Below are positions 44,737-54,754 of a DNA stretch of 64,000 bases, piece by piece; the first letter of the stretch is position 1, and every line of letters starts with the position of its first letter. The position numbers and the translations under genes are program-made. The notes beneath the pieces are model-generated. The model saw only the letters and a list, made by a program, of their open reading frames with translations. It was not told where the DNA came from and did no database searches. Source of the DNA: G965276675 sp965276675 (GTDB lineage: Bacteria; Acidobacteriota; Terriglobia; Terriglobales; Acidobacteriaceae). The stretch is taken from positions 3,906,001 to 3,970,000 of the forward strand of contig OZ255624.1 in the NCBI GenBank assembly GCA_965276675.1. Reading direction: 5' to 3'.

Positions 44737-47700
44737 ATGCATCGTCGCCGATTCTTAGAGCTTGTCGGCCGCCTGAGTGCTGCCTGGGGTGTTGCGTCCC
44801 CTCTGCTTGCACCAGCTACGCAGCCATCCTCTGCTAATACTGAGGCAAGCAAACAGCATCAAGGGAAGCACGCCACGGCAGATCAATCTGCACCGGCGCT
44901 CGTGATGCCACTCGATACGGAATGGTTCATTGTCACAGACCCCGATAACGTCGGCCGGAGTCAAGGATGGTTCCGAGCTCGCCAGCTTGGGGCCAAAGCC
45001 ACGCGCGTTCCCTCGATCATTCAGGAGATCTATCCCGCATATCACGGTCTCGTCTGGTACTGGCTAGAGTTCAAGCCCGAATTACATCCATACCGGGATG
45101 GCAGGTACTTGTTGCGTTTCAATGCAGTAGATTACTTAGCTCATGTCTGGCTAAACGGAACTTATCTTGGCGCTCACGAAGGCGGAGAGACGCCGTTCGT
45201 ACTTGATGCGACACATGCGATTCATCCTGGCGAAAACAATATTATTGCTGTGCGCGTCTTAAATCCGGATGATCGCCGTATAGATGGCATTGTGCTTGGG
45301 GAAACACCTCATCGCAATAAGGTGGTCAATTTTTCAAATGGGAATTTCTATGATTTCGGGGGCATTATCGCTCCGGTCGAGCTCCTCCTGACTCCTTCTA
45401 TTAGGATCAAGGATCTGTATGTTAGTACCGACTGGAAAACAGGCGTTGCTCAGATCCAGGCAATTATCCACAATACATCGGCGAGAAGCGCTCGCGTGCG
45501 AATGAGCCTTGTTGTCACCGGATCTGTCACCCGTGAAACTCTATTGATAGATGCTCTGAGTTTGGAAATACCTAGTGGCGACACACCTGTCCATCACCAG
45601 GTTGAGATCAAAGGGTGTTGTTTGTGGGATCTTGACAATCCTTGCTTGTACCGCCTTACGACTCACATCGAATCTCCGGATATGGAGGGCTCCCATGAAG
45701 CCTCCACCAACTTTGGATTTCGAGACTTTCGCGTTGTAGATGGATATTTTCGCCTGAACGGCCGGCGTGTCATCATGCGGTGTACGCACACCGGAAACAA
45801 CGTACCATTCGGCCAGGTTGTTCCACCTTCCGGCTATTCAGATCTGCTCAGGCGCGACCTGCTGTACGCGAAAGCTTCTGGCTTCAACACCGTTCGCTTC
45901 ATATCTGGCATTCCCTACCCTTATCAGCTCAATATGTGCGATGAGCTAGGTTTGATGGTATATGAGGAATCCTCTGGAAGTTGGCTGCTGAAAGACTCAC
46001 CACAGATGAAGACGCGCTATGAGAGTTCTGTGCGTGAGATGGTTTTAAGAGACCGCAATCACCCAAGTGTCGTCGTATGGGGGCTGCTCAATGAGACCCT
46101 GGACGGTCCAGTATTCCTTGAAGCAGAGTCGGCACTCAAGATGGTGCGATCTCTTGACGAAACACGGCTAATCCTGCTTTCCAGCGGACGGTTCGACGGG
46201 CACCTTGAGATCGGTTCGGCCAGCAATCCGGGCGGCTTGAACTGGGAAACTACATGGGGCAAAGAAGCTCCCGGAGCTGGGCATGTGGCCATAGTCTATC
46301 CATCGGGCCCTGGTTCCGGGGACTTCCATCTTTACCCTTCTCTTCCGCAGACGGTAGAGGTCAATCGAATGATGCGCACGTTCGGAGAGGACAGCAAGCC
46401 CGTTTTCCTTTCAGAGTATGGCATCGGCAGCATGATGGACGTGATCCACGAGGCAAAGATGTACGAGCAAGCTGGTATTCCGGAGGACGCTGAGGATTTC
46501 GTTCTCATCCGATCGATGGCGGAGCGCCTCTCGGCAGACTGGTCGCGATTCAGCATGGATGAAGCTTACCCAAACCCAGAGGTTCTACTGCAAATGAGCC
46601 AGCTGTCCACTGCGCGACACCGTCTGCTAGGATTCAACCTCATTCGATCAAATCCGAAGATTTGCGGATTTAACCTCACCGGCATGCTGGATCATGCCAT
46701 GACAGGGGAAGGAGTGTGGCGGTTCTGGCGTGACTGGAAGCCAGGCGCATTCGATGCAATGCGAGATGGCTGGGCCCCGGTGCGTTGGTGCTTGTTTGTG
46801 GAGCCGACGCATACTTATGTGGGACGGCCGATCAGCCTCGAGGCAGTGCTGGCGAATGAGGATGTGCTGCGGTCAGGCGAGTATCCAGTCCAATTTCGCG
46901 TTTGGGGTCCCAGTGGAACTGCATGGGAACGGCAAACGCAGATTACGGTTCCTAGCGTGGAGGCTGGGAAAGATGGCCCTCTCGCTTTGCCGGTGCTAAA
47001 AGAAGAAGTCATCCTAAAAGGGGCTGAGGGCACATACGAATTCGTTCCTTATATACCCAAAGGTATTGCCCCGCCCGAAACGTCGTGGCAGTTTCATTTA
47101 TCGGACCCTGCATCTCTGCCCCGGGGCGACTGGAGTGTCGCGACTTGGCATGTGCCGCGGAGTGTCGAATCGTGGCTGATCTCCAGAGGATTAGCAGTGA
47201 AGCCTCTGCAAAGTACACATCTCGAAAGTCGTGAGGTGATCCTGGTAGGAGACGTCTCACAAAATCAGCCCCAGACTAGTGAATGGAAGGAGCTTGCGGC
47301 ACGCATGACAACTGGAAGCACCATTGTCTTCCTTTCGCCGAAGGCTTTCGCGCGCGGCCACCAATCCACCGCTTGGCTGCCACTGGCAAATAAGGGCCGG
47401 GCATACGAATTCCCTGACCAGCTCTATCATAAGGAATGTGTAGCCAAGCGACACCCGGTCTTTGCAGGACTTCAAGGAAAGGGAATACTGGATTGGTACT
47501 ATTATGGGCCGATGCTTCCTAGCTATTTGTTTGATGGGCAGGATACTCCCTCAGAGGTCATCGCAGCGGCATTTGCAGCTGGTTACTCCACGCCGGGCGG
47601 CTACGCATCCGGAGTTCTGCTAGCCTCGTACAAATTCGGCGCCGGGCAGTTTTTTATGAATACGTTTCCTATCCTCGACTACATCGATAAACACCCCGTC

Positions 47701-47817
47701 GCGGATCGCCTGCTGATCAATCTCATCAAATACACCTCTCTCACAGCCACCGGCCCATCCACCGCACTTCCGGCAGACTTCCAAGCGCAAATAAAAGAGA
47801 TCGGGTACACGGATTGA
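44737..47817 (+). CDS. Tat-exported GH2-family glycoside hydrolase
   Basis: 1026 residues. MHRRRFLELVGRLSAAWG is a twin-arginine signal. A sugar-binding jelly roll (about 60-220: WYWLEFKPELHP ... VWLNGTYLGAHEGGETPF), an Ig-like domain and the catalytic barrel follow. The barrel begins with GFRDFRVVDGYFRLNGRRVIMRCTHTG and NPS-type VLRDRNHPSVVVWGLLNETLDG. Glu453 (LLNE) is the predicted acid/base and Glu560 (FLSEYG) the nucleophile. The C-terminal 350 residues hold further beta domains and a glutamine-amidotransferase-like end. GH2 includes beta-galactosidases, beta-mannosidases and beta-glucuronidases; the replaced residues around RCTHTG (usually RG.NRHE or RG.N.H) make specificity uncertain. 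AGGGGAA precedes the ATG. Confidence 0.9.
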   Translation: MHRRRFLELVGRLSAAWGVASPLLAPATQPSSANTEASKQHQGKHATADQSAPALVMPLDTEWFIVTDPDNVGRSQGWFRARQLGAKATRVPSIIQEIYPAYHGLVWYWLEFKPELHPYRDGRYLLRFNAVDYLAHVWLNGTYLGAHEGGETPFVLDATHAIHPGENNIIAVRVLNPDDRRIDGIVLGETPHRNKVVNFSNGNFYDFGGIIAPVELLLTPSIRIKDLYVSTDWKTGVAQIQAIIHNTSARSARVRMSLVVTGSVTRETLLIDALSLEIPSGDTPVHHQVEIKGCCLWDLDNPCLYRLTTHIESPDMEGSHEASTNFGFRDFRVVDGYFRLNGRRVIMRCTHTGNNVPFGQVVPPSGYSDLLRRDLLYAKASGFNTVRFISGIPYPYQLNMCDELGLMVYEESSGSWLLKDSPQMKTRYESSVREMVLRDRNHPSVVVWGLLNETLDGPVFLEAESALKMVRSLDETRLILLSSGRFDGHLEIGSASNPGGLNWETTWGKEAPGAGHVAIVYPSGPGSGDFHLYPSLPQTVEVNRMMRTFGEDSKPVFLSEYGIGSMMDVIHEAKMYEQAGIPEDAEDFVLIRSMAERLSADWSRFSMDEAYPNPEVLLQMSQLSTARHRLLGFNLIRSNPKICGFNLTGMLDHAMTGEGVWRFWRDWKPGAFDAMRDGWAPVRWCLFVEPTHTYVGRPISLEAVLANEDVLRSGEYPVQFRVWGPSGTAWERQTQITVPSVEAGKDGPLALPVLKEEVILKGAEGTYEFVPYIPKGIAPPETSWQFHLSDPASLPRGDWSVATWHVPRSVESWLISRGLAVKPLQSTHLESREVILVGDVSQNQPQTSEWKELAARMTTGSTIVFLSPKAFARGHQSTAWLPLANKGRAYEFPDQLYHKECVAKRHPVFAGLQGKGILDWYYYGPMLPSYLFDGQDTPSEVIAAAFAAGYSTPGGYASGVLLASYKFGAGQFFMNTFPILDYIDKHPVADRLLINLIKYTSLTATGPSTALPADFQAQIKEIGYTD

Positions 47818-47867
47818 CGAAAGGGCGCTTTACCTCGATTCGCCACAAGCTCCGAATTAGCTTTCTC

Positions 47868-48662
47868 TCAACGCTGGTCTACCTTGGGCAGCTTTGCGAT
47901 TTGCTCCAAGGCAAGTCTCCGCACAGAGCCGGGTCCTAAATCGACTGCGTGTCGGAAGTTCTCTTTCGCATATGTGGATTGACCCGACGATGCGAACGCC
48001 AGGCCGAGTCGAAAGAACTGGGCACCGTTCGGATTTGGCGTGAGACTGATTGCCGCCTCGAATTCACGAATGGCGGTTTTGGGATTACCGAGGTCTAGTA
48101 AAACGACCCCTTGTGTCTCGTGCGCTTGACACTGCATTTCACGGCTCTCAGATTCCCATTTTTCGAGTGTAATTTGACGTGGAGGCTTGGTTACTTCTAT
48201 TCCTTGCAATGCTTCTCGAGCGTACTCCCCCGCTTGAACGAGTAACTTCTGCCTATCCGGATAATGAGGAGGGCTATTCGCAATGACTGTAGCCAAGGTA
48301 AGCAGGGTTTTGACGCTACGCGGACTTGCCAGAAGAGCTTTTTCACCGGCAGCAATGGCTGCTTCGAAGTCGCCCAGATCCTGAAAGGCTTGCAACTGGT
48401 ACTGATAAGCAGCACCGAGCAATTCGGATTTGGGATATCTGGAAGCGAAAACATCTACTTCCTTGACTATGTCCTGTGCCTCTGTCGCTGTGATGATCTC
48501 CAAGTATGCATCTAGTTCCTCCTGTGTTTTGGCCTGTGGTACTTGTGCTGAATTGGCGAGAGGACCAAATTGGGCTTGGAGAAGAAAACCCGGGCTCGTC
48601 AGAACGATGAAACACATGAGCCTTAGCGCACCGACTAAAGTGCGAAACCTATTCCGGACCAT
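47868..48662 (-). CDS. exported TPR-repeat protein
   Basis: 264 residues with a signal segment (LVGALRLMCFIVLTSPGFLLQAQ) and about four TPR units (SELLGAAYQYQLQAFQDLGDFEAAIAAGEKALLASPRS and NPNGAQFFRLGLAFASSGQSTYAKENFRHAVDLGPGS). The start overlaps the stop of the upstream TPR gene by 14 bases, so the two are translationally linked. It converges on the GH2 gene. No enzyme domain is visible. Confidence 0.85.
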   Translation of the reverse strand: MVRNRFRTLVGALRLMCFIVLTSPGFLLQAQFGPLANSAQVPQAKTQEELDAYLEIITATEAQDIVKEVDVFASRYPKSELLGAAYQYQLQAFQDLGDFEAAIAAGEKALLASPRSVKTLLTLATVIANSPPHYPDRQKLLVQAGEYAREALQGIEVTKPPRQITLEKWESESREMQCQAHETQGVVLLDLGNPKTAIREFEAAISLTPNPNGAQFFRLGLAFASSGQSTYAKENFRHAVDLGPGSVRRLALEQIAKLPKVDQR

Positions 48663-49767
48663 ACACAGAATTCAGCTTCTTAAACATTTCCAACTCGATT
48701 TCTGAGGCGTGGTGTTCACCAGCCTGTCGGTAAAGCATAAAGAGAAGATACCGTGTAGCTGCATCTTCAGGATTTTGGACCGCTGCGAGTTTCGCTTCCT
48801 GAATCGCAAGAGGAAGATTGCCCAAACGTTTATAGACCCTCGCCAGAACCAGATGGTTAGAGTACTCATCAGGTTGAACTTCTACTGCCTTCTTTGCAAA
48901 ACCAACAGCCTCCTGCGGATCTGTTTCGAGAAGCAGTCGGGCCATACCCTGAAACGGCCATCCAAAGGGTTGATCGCTGCCTCTCACCGAGGAAATCGCG
49001 CGGGAATAATACTGGCGAGCCTCCGTCGATCTTCCGAGCTTTTCTAAGCAGTTACCTTCTTGGTACAAGCTCTTCCAATCGTCCGGCTGAAGCTGTATGG
49101 CTTTATCAAACTCTGTCAAAGCGCCGTCGATGTCGGACTTGATTGTTAAACGGTACAGGCCCAGGTAGTACGGGGGCCTGTAATCTCGCGGATCTTGGAG
49201 AAAGGCTTTTCTCATTTGTTGCTCAAAGAGGACGAACTGATTCAAGTCGTAGTAAGCCAAGCCGAGGTCCTCATCCAAAACCGAGCTATCTAATCCAAGC
49301 CTTTCCGCAACGCGGAAGGCCTGAACCGCTCGAATAGGATCATGCAACTGGAAACGAGCGGTACCTAGCCAGTAGAACCCGTAAGGATTATAAGGACTTT
49401 TGAGAGCCAGTTCTTGACCGAGCACAGCAACATCCTTCCATTGCTTCTGGCGCGCTAAATTCGCGATCTTTGCTCCTGCTTCGGCAGGAAGGGCGGAAGA
49501 TTGAGAGAGTGATTGTAAATTTGCGGGCAGCACAATCCATAACGATGCCAAGAGGAGAAAGAATGCTGACCATCTATCTTTCAATCGCGTGCATCTATCC
49601 GATCTGAACGTAAGCTTCTTCGCGCCCGAAGCAAATTTACTTACGAACCTGTCCCGGCTTTGGTATGCCTCTCCTAATAACGCGTGGAGACCAGAACTGC
49701 CGCTGCTCTTTTGGAACGAACAGCGGGACGGCGCCCATACAACTACTAAGGGGTTGTAAGAAGTCAT
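48649..49767 (-). CDS. TPR-repeat protein with single hydrophobic segment
   Basis: 372 residues as drawn from ATG 49767. A hydrophobic segment (WSAFFLLLASLWIVLPANLQ) lies only near residue 67, and the stretch before it has no family features, so the true start may be a non-ATG codon closer to it (a TTG just before KDRWSAF is possible). About six TPR units follow (for example PYGFYWLGTARFQLHDPIRAVQAFRVAERLG). It is the first of two overlapping TPR genes, and decayed TPR and receptor sequence lies upstream of it. Confidence 0.75.
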   Translation of the reverse strand: MTSYNPLVVVWAPSRCSFQKSSGSSGLHALLGEAYQSRDRFVSKFASGAKKLTFRSDRCTRLKDRWSAFFLLLASLWIVLPANLQSLSQSSALPAEAGAKIANLARQKQWKDVAVLGQELALKSPYNPYGFYWLGTARFQLHDPIRAVQAFRVAERLGLDSSVLDEDLGLAYYDLNQFVLFEQQMRKAFLQDPRDYRPPYYLGLYRLTIKSDIDGALTEFDKAIQLQPDDWKSLYQEGNCLEKLGRSTEARQYYSRAISSVRGSDQPFGWPFQGMARLLLETDPQEAVGFAKKAVEVQPDEYSNHLVLARVYKRLGNLPLAIQEAKLAAVQNPEDAATRYLLFMLYRQAGEHHASEIELEMFKKLNSVYGPE

Positions 49768-49960
49768 ACTATGTTCCCACAGAGCCGAGAGCTCTTTTCC
49801 CCAAAGAGCACCTATCGTGGGGTCGCGGCTGGGATTTCCATCCGGGAGTGCGCGTCTTTGTCAACGTGTTCTTGTGTCTTTTGCTCAGCTTGCCTACTAT
49901 TTTCATCTTGAAGTGTTTGGAAGATGCTGTCTTCTTTCAAGCCCTCTGGAGTCAGGTCTA

Positions 49961-50076
49961 AACGGGCGATAGGCCCCTGCCAACTGAAAATGAATTGTTG
50001 CATCTTCCGGATCCAGAGAACTAGCCCTTTGAAGGTCTACGATAGCCTCCTTCGGGCGTCTGAGCAATAGCGGCCC
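49961..50076 (-). pseudogene. TPR gene remnant
   Basis: One minus-strand frame reads RRPKEAIVDLQRASSLDPE then DATIHFQLAGAYR, a typical TPR-like unit, with no start and with frame breaks on both sides. It abuts the Oar-receptor remnant, so two different broken genes meet here. Confidence 0.6.
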
Positions 50077-50095
50077 CAAAGTGCTAGGGCTTCAG

Positions 50096-50300
50096 GGAGG
50101 CCCCAGGCTTAGATAAGCTGCAGGTACTTGATTCTCGTTTAAGAGGTTGGACCCGATACGAACACCACTGCTCCACGTAGCTCATTTTGAGAGCTGTACG
50201 CCACGGTAGCTCGTGCTCTACCGTAAGACTCCAATTCATGATGTAGCCGGCCTTACCGTCCCTGCTCTGCATGTATTGATATTCTTGTTGTGAGCCAATA
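50096..50300 (-). pseudogene. Oar-type receptor remnant
   Basis: The minus strand gives MNWSLTVEHELPWRTALKMSYV, then after a frameshift GVRIGSNLLNENQVPAAYLS. This matches the barrel segment of Oar receptors; the intact gene in this window has WNVSVERTLPWNMLLTASYVGN then LPSQLNPYDQL. Only this piece survives, so the receptor is dead. Confidence 0.65.
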
Positions 50301-50346
50301 TCCGTGTACCGGGAGGCAGAAAACGATTATGTCACTATCAAGCAAG

Positions 50347-50364
50347 TTCAATATGCTGAACGAA
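50347..50364 (+). promoter_or_regulatory. IclR-type box 1 upstream of GH36 gene
   Basis: TTCAATATGCTGAACGAA, preceded by G so that GTTCA and TGAAC form 5-base inverted arms around 6 bases. It is identical over 18 bases (plus the preceding G) to the box at 50576. Confidence 0.65.
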
Positions 50365-50575
50365 AATATCTGAGAGTTGTTATGCCTGCATTTAAGGTCA
50401 TTCCGCCTCGTAACATGGCTGTGTTATGCGGGGTTCCTGCGGGCTCCGAAGCTTTGGGAGAGCCCGGTTTGGCCCAACTTAGTAGATGGCGCTCTATCAA
50501 TTGTCAAGTAAGTTCACTACCTTAAATCTAATTAAGATCGTGCCGATCACTATCTAGGCTGAGCACAAATCTATG

Positions 50576-50593
50576 TTCAATATGCTGAACGAA
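50576..50593 (+). promoter_or_regulatory. IclR-type box 2 upstream of GH36 gene
   Basis: TTCAATATGCTGAACGAA, an exact second copy 229 bases after the first and 166 bases before the GH36 start. Two sites that far apart could allow looping or mark two promoters. Confidence 0.7.
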
Positions 50594-50758
50594 TCGTCGA
50601 TGATCGTGAGCTCCTCCATGTTTTGATAGATACTTGCAGGATTATTAGCTGCGTTTATGACCGATGCGATATGGATAGCCACGGAACGGAAAAGCAACTC
50701 ACCAGGTGCGGCCGGTTGCGGCTTTTGGGTGCCTGTGAGACTTCTAGCAGGAAAGAGG

Positions 50759-53302
50759 ATGGCTCTCACTGTGCGCATTGTTGTGTTAGCGATTCTGTTG
50801 GTCGCAAGTCCTCCCGCTCACGCTATCGGGATAACACTGGATGAACATTCCGAAGCACAGAGGTGGGTAACGGCGAAGTTCGAAGGGCGGCCGGAGCCTC
50901 AACAGGATCGCGGATATCTCCTGCCCCTATTCAAGGCTGGGCAACTTGAGGTCAACTCGCGCCAAGGACACACCTTGCGCATCGCGAAAGTATCCTATGC
51001 TCATGGGTTCAACTGTCCTTCGGACGGCACGATCAAAGTACACCTAGCCACCCCCGCTGTGCGGTTTTCGGCAGTCGTGGGGATTGACAGTAATGACATA
51101 ACCTACTATTCCAGTCTCGGGAGGGGACACGTGGTCGTAGCGGTTGAGACGTCCGCAAGAGAGGTATATCGATCGCCTGTGATGCACGAAGGCATGGAGG
51201 GAACCCGGGTGGTCGTTGATCTGAAGGGTGCAACAGACTTCACCTTACGAATCACCGGACTCGCCGCCGACAGCCAGTGGAATCAGGTGAATTTTGTAGA
51301 TCCTGAAGTTACTCTCGCGAGCAAAGAAAAACTTGAGCTCAATGATTTTCCGCTTGGACCTCTCCAACGTGGCTACACTGTTGACCCTCCATTCTCGTTT
51401 CGCTATGGCGGCGCGAAATCCCGAGACCTACTGAATAATTGGAAAGTAGAACGAAGCTCGCGTCAGCTCGATACTCAGCGCACTGAATACGCGGTGACTT
51501 ACAAGGATCCCGGGAGTGGATTGCTCGTGCGCTGCACAGGTGTCGCGTACCAGGATTATCCCACTGCCGAGTGGACAGTTTACTTCAAGAACACTGGTAC
51601 CACACGCACCCCGATTCTCGAAGACATCCAAGCTATCGATACCAGATTTGAACATGATGGGCAAGGAGAGTTCGTCCTTCACCATAACAAAGGTGCACCG
51701 GCTACGCCCAACGATTATCAGCCTTACGAAACTACACTCGGTCAGAATGCTGTGCTGCACCTCGGTGGCGCTGGAGGGCGTCCGACAAACAAAGATCTCT
51801 CCTACTTCAATCTAGCTTGGTCTGGTCACGGGGTCATTCTAGCGGTCGGCTGGCCGGGACAGTGGGCCGCTCAGTTTACGCGCGATTCTGCTCAAACGAT
51901 ACAAGTACGTGGCGGTCAAGAGTTGACGCACCTGACCTTACTGCCCGGAGAAGAAATTCGAACCCCGCTGATCGTGCTGCAATTTTGGAGAGGCGATTGG
52001 ATCCGCTCGCAAAACATCTGGCGGCGCTGGATGATGAACCACAACATGCCCCGGCCAGGAGGCAAGCTGCCTCCACCACAGATGGCCGCAAACACATCGC
52101 GGGAATACATCGAAATGACCGAGGCTACCGCGCTAACCGAAAACATGTTCATCGATCGTTACTTAGCCGATGGTCTAAAGCCTGATTATTTTTGGATGGA
52201 TGCTGGCTGGTACCCCAATCATGACTCCTGGATAAACACGGGCACCTGGGAGGTGGATTCAGCGCGATTCCCACACGGATTGCGTGCAGTAAGCGATCAT
52301 GCACATGCGGTCGGCGTCAAAATAATTCTTTGGTTTGAACCAGAACGAGTGACCCCGGGCAGTTGGCTGTACGAGAACCATCCAGAGTGGCTTCTCACTC
52401 CTCCACACAACCCAGGTGATCAGCTTTACGACGACAAGTGGCGGTTGTTTAATTTTGGCGATTCCCAAGCTCGGCAATGGATGACCGATCACATAGACAG
52501 ATTGATCATCGATCAGGGTGTCGACCTATACCGTCAAGACTTCAATCTAGATCCTTTATACTTCTGGCGCGCCAATGATGCTCAAGACCGGCAGGGGATC
52601 ACGGAGATTCGCTACGTCACCGGATACCTTCAATTTTGGGACGAGCTCCGGCGCCGTCACCCCAACATGCTGATTGATTCTTGCGCGAGTGGCGGCCGGC
52701 GCAATGACCTCGAAACACTTCGTCGCGCTGTGCCGCTTACGCGAAGTGACTATCTCCTTGAACCAGTCGAGCCCATCAGCCAGCAGATGCAGACCTACGG
52801 AATCGCGCTATGGATTCCCTACTTCGGAACTGGGACGAGTGGAACGGACGCATATGTATTCCGTAGTCAGATGACTCCGGCGATCATCACAAGTTGGGAC
52901 TTGCGTCGGGATGATTTAGACGAGAGCAAGATGCGTATGCTCATCCAGCAATGGCGCGAAATTGCCTCAAACTACTATGGTGATTATTATCCGTTGACTG
53001 CGTATAACATGAATAAAGATGTCTGGGCAGCAATGCAGTTTAACCGGCCCGAGGCGGCGGAAGGTTTTGTGGAGGTCTTCCGGCGTTCCAAGAGTCCCTA
53101 TGAAAGCGCACGATTCAAACTCCAAGGACTCGATCCGGCCGTGCGCTACAATGTTACGAATTTGGATAGTGCAGGCAGCAAAGAGATGTCAGGTGAGGAA
53201 CTGATGGCCAATGGTATCGAGGTCTTGCTCAAAGAGGCTCCAGGGAGCGCCTTATTCACTTACAAACAGATGCACAAAACCGCTGGTATCGGGAAAAGAT
53301 GA
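50759..53302 (+). CDS. GH36 alpha-galactosidase-like enzyme with NPCBM-like domain, exported
   Basis: 847 residues from ATG 50759, chosen because it opens a signal peptide (LTVRIVVLAILLVASPPAHA) and has AGGAAAG just upstream; a frame from 50657 would add 34 residues. Residues about 40-190 resemble an NPCBM carbohydrate-binding domain (ISYAHGFNCPSDGTI-like, VVGIDSND, VVVDLKGATDFTLRI). The GH36 barrel follows with YFWMDAGWYPN and VKIILWFEPERV. Asp594 (YRQDFN) is the nucleophile and Asp664 (RSDY) the acid/base, with DSCASGGRRNDLE between them. Retaining alpha-galactosidase or alpha-N-acetylgalactosaminidase action is expected. The kinase and aldolase genes follow in the same direction. Confidence 0.9.
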   Translation: MALTVRIVVLAILLVASPPAHAIGITLDEHSEAQRWVTAKFEGRPEPQQDRGYLLPLFKAGQLEVNSRQGHTLRIAKVSYAHGFNCPSDGTIKVHLATPAVRFSAVVGIDSNDITYYSSLGRGHVVVAVETSAREVYRSPVMHEGMEGTRVVVDLKGATDFTLRITGLAADSQWNQVNFVDPEVTLASKEKLELNDFPLGPLQRGYTVDPPFSFRYGGAKSRDLLNNWKVERSSRQLDTQRTEYAVTYKDPGSGLLVRCTGVAYQDYPTAEWTVYFKNTGTTRTPILEDIQAIDTRFEHDGQGEFVLHHNKGAPATPNDYQPYETTLGQNAVLHLGGAGGRPTNKDLSYFNLAWSGHGVILAVGWPGQWAAQFTRDSAQTIQVRGGQELTHLTLLPGEEIRTPLIVLQFWRGDWIRSQNIWRRWMMNHNMPRPGGKLPPPQMAANTSREYIEMTEATALTENMFIDRYLADGLKPDYFWMDAGWYPNHDSWINTGTWEVDSARFPHGLRAVSDHAHAVGVKIILWFEPERVTPGSWLYENHPEWLLTPPHNPGDQLYDDKWRLFNFGDSQARQWMTDHIDRLIIDQGVDLYRQDFNLDPLYFWRANDAQDRQGITEIRYVTGYLQFWDELRRRHPNMLIDSCASGGRRNDLETLRRAVPLTRSDYLLEPVEPISQQMQTYGIALWIPYFGTGTSGTDAYVFRSQMTPAIITSWDLRRDDLDESKMRMLIQQWREIASNYYGDYYPLTAYNMNKDVWAAMQFNRPEAAEGFVEVFRRSKSPYESARFKLQGLDPAVRYNVTNLDSAGSKEMSGEELMANGIEVLLKEAPGSALFTYKQMHKTAGIGKR

Positions 53303-53338
53303 TAGCAAATGCTTTCTGTTTAGCCCTAAGGAGCTCGC

Positions 53339-54754
53339 GTGCCCTTTATAGGAATTGACCTCGGTACCTCTTTTATAAAGGGCGCAACCCTGGATATCGA
53401 GAGAGGCCGAATTGAACATGTTCGGCGCCTTCCATTTCCAGACCCGATTGATGGACTTGATTCTCATTATCTCGAATTTGAACCTGGGCAGATTGTAGCT
53501 ACAGTGCGGGAACTAATCGACGAACTTGCAGCTCTCACTCCGAACTGTGAAGGCGTGGTCCTGTGCACTCAGATGTCGTGCATGATACTGATGGATGATC
53601 GCGGTAATGTGCGCTCCAACTGCATCGGTTGGCGCGACAAGCGGGCGCTCGAACCTCATCCTTCGGGAGCCGGGTCGTACTACGACGTCTTGAAACAGAG
53701 AATCAGCGAGAAGCAACGGCTCGAACTCGGCAATGAGCTACCAGTCGGTGCGCCCATCTGTTTCCTATTTTGGCTTGCAGAACACGGAAGGCTTGAATCG
53801 GGTGCAATCCCGGTCTCGCTCGCAGACTTCGTATTAACGAGCTTGTGTGGCTCGCCACCTTCCGTTGATTCAACAAACGCCATGGCATATGGGCTGCTGA
53901 ATCTAACCACTTTGCAGTGGCATGGTGAAGTGATTGAACAGCTTGGCTTCCACAATGTCCATTGGCCTAAAATACGTAAGCATGGAGAGATTGTTGGCTC
54001 CACACAGGTTTCGGCGACTTGCGTGCCGTGCTTCACACCTGTGGGGGACCATCAGTGTGCGCTTGCTGGAGCTTTGCTGGCAACAGACGAACTGTCTCTT
54101 AACATCTCTACTGGCTCCCAAGTAAGCCGGATCACCAACCGTCTAGAATTGGGGGATTACCAAACCCGTCCCTTTTTCGGCGGAAAGTTCATAAACACGG
54201 TCTCTCATCTCCCCGCGGGTCAGTCCCTTAACGTAATCGTTGATTTGCTGACTGAGTTGGGACGAGCTCAGGGGGTCACCAATCAAGATCCCTGGGCATA
54301 CATTGCGGCATCAGCAGCTGCAGTCGCTCATACGGACCTCGGCGCTGCGCTCAGCTTTTTTCCGGGTCCTTGCGGAGACCGAGGTGCAATATTCAATATC
54401 AGCGAAAAAAACCTCAGGGTTGGAAGCCTCTTCAGAGCTGCCTTCGAGAGCATGGCCCAGAACTATTACACGTGTGCGTTGCGCCTCTGGCCAGATCGTT
54501 CGTGGAGTAACCTAGTTTTTTCTGGTGGACTTGTGAGTAAGCTTGCAATACTGCGGCAGATCATCGAAGACCGCTTTCAGTCAGCATCACGGTTATGCCC
54601 GGTATCTGAAGATACGCTTCTTGGGTTGCTCATTCTAGCGATGACTTTTACAGGATACGCAGGGTCATTTGAAGAAGCAACCAATCGAGTTCGAACTCAC
54701 TATGACTCCGACAGTCGGGGCAGGTTAACCGGAGCTGATAAAGATGGCCAGTAA
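53339..54754 (+). CDS. FGGY-family carbohydrate kinase
   Basis: 471 residues, starting at GTG 53339 with AAGGAG upstream. It opens with FIGIDLGTSFIKGATLD (phosphate-1 loop) and has CTQMSCMILMDDRGNVRSNCIGWRDKR near residue 80. VGDHQCALAGALL gives the catalytic Asp region, and SGGLVSKLAILRQIIEDRF forms the adenosine-site Gly-Gly. The overall shape recalls sedoheptulokinase/xylulokinase-type members. The KDPG-aldolase gene overlaps its end by 11 bases, suggesting that it phosphorylates a 2-keto-3-deoxy acid or a ketose feeding that enzyme; this differs from the usual PfkB-type KDG kinases. Substrate unproven. Confidence 0.88.
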   Translation: MPFIGIDLGTSFIKGATLDIERGRIEHVRRLPFPDPIDGLDSHYLEFEPGQIVATVRELIDELAALTPNCEGVVLCTQMSCMILMDDRGNVRSNCIGWRDKRALEPHPSGAGSYYDVLKQRISEKQRLELGNELPVGAPICFLFWLAEHGRLESGAIPVSLADFVLTSLCGSPPSVDSTNAMAYGLLNLTTLQWHGEVIEQLGFHNVHWPKIRKHGEIVGSTQVSATCVPCFTPVGDHQCALAGALLATDELSLNISTGSQVSRITNRLELGDYQTRPFFGGKFINTVSHLPAGQSLNVIVDLLTELGRAQGVTNQDPWAYIAASAAAVAHTDLGAALSFFPGPCGDRGAIFNISEKNLRVGSLFRAAFESMAQNYYTCALRLWPDRSWSNLVFSGGLVSKLAILRQIIEDRFQSASRLCPVSEDTLLGLLILAMTFTGYAGSFEEATNRVRTHYDSDSRGRLTGADKDGQ

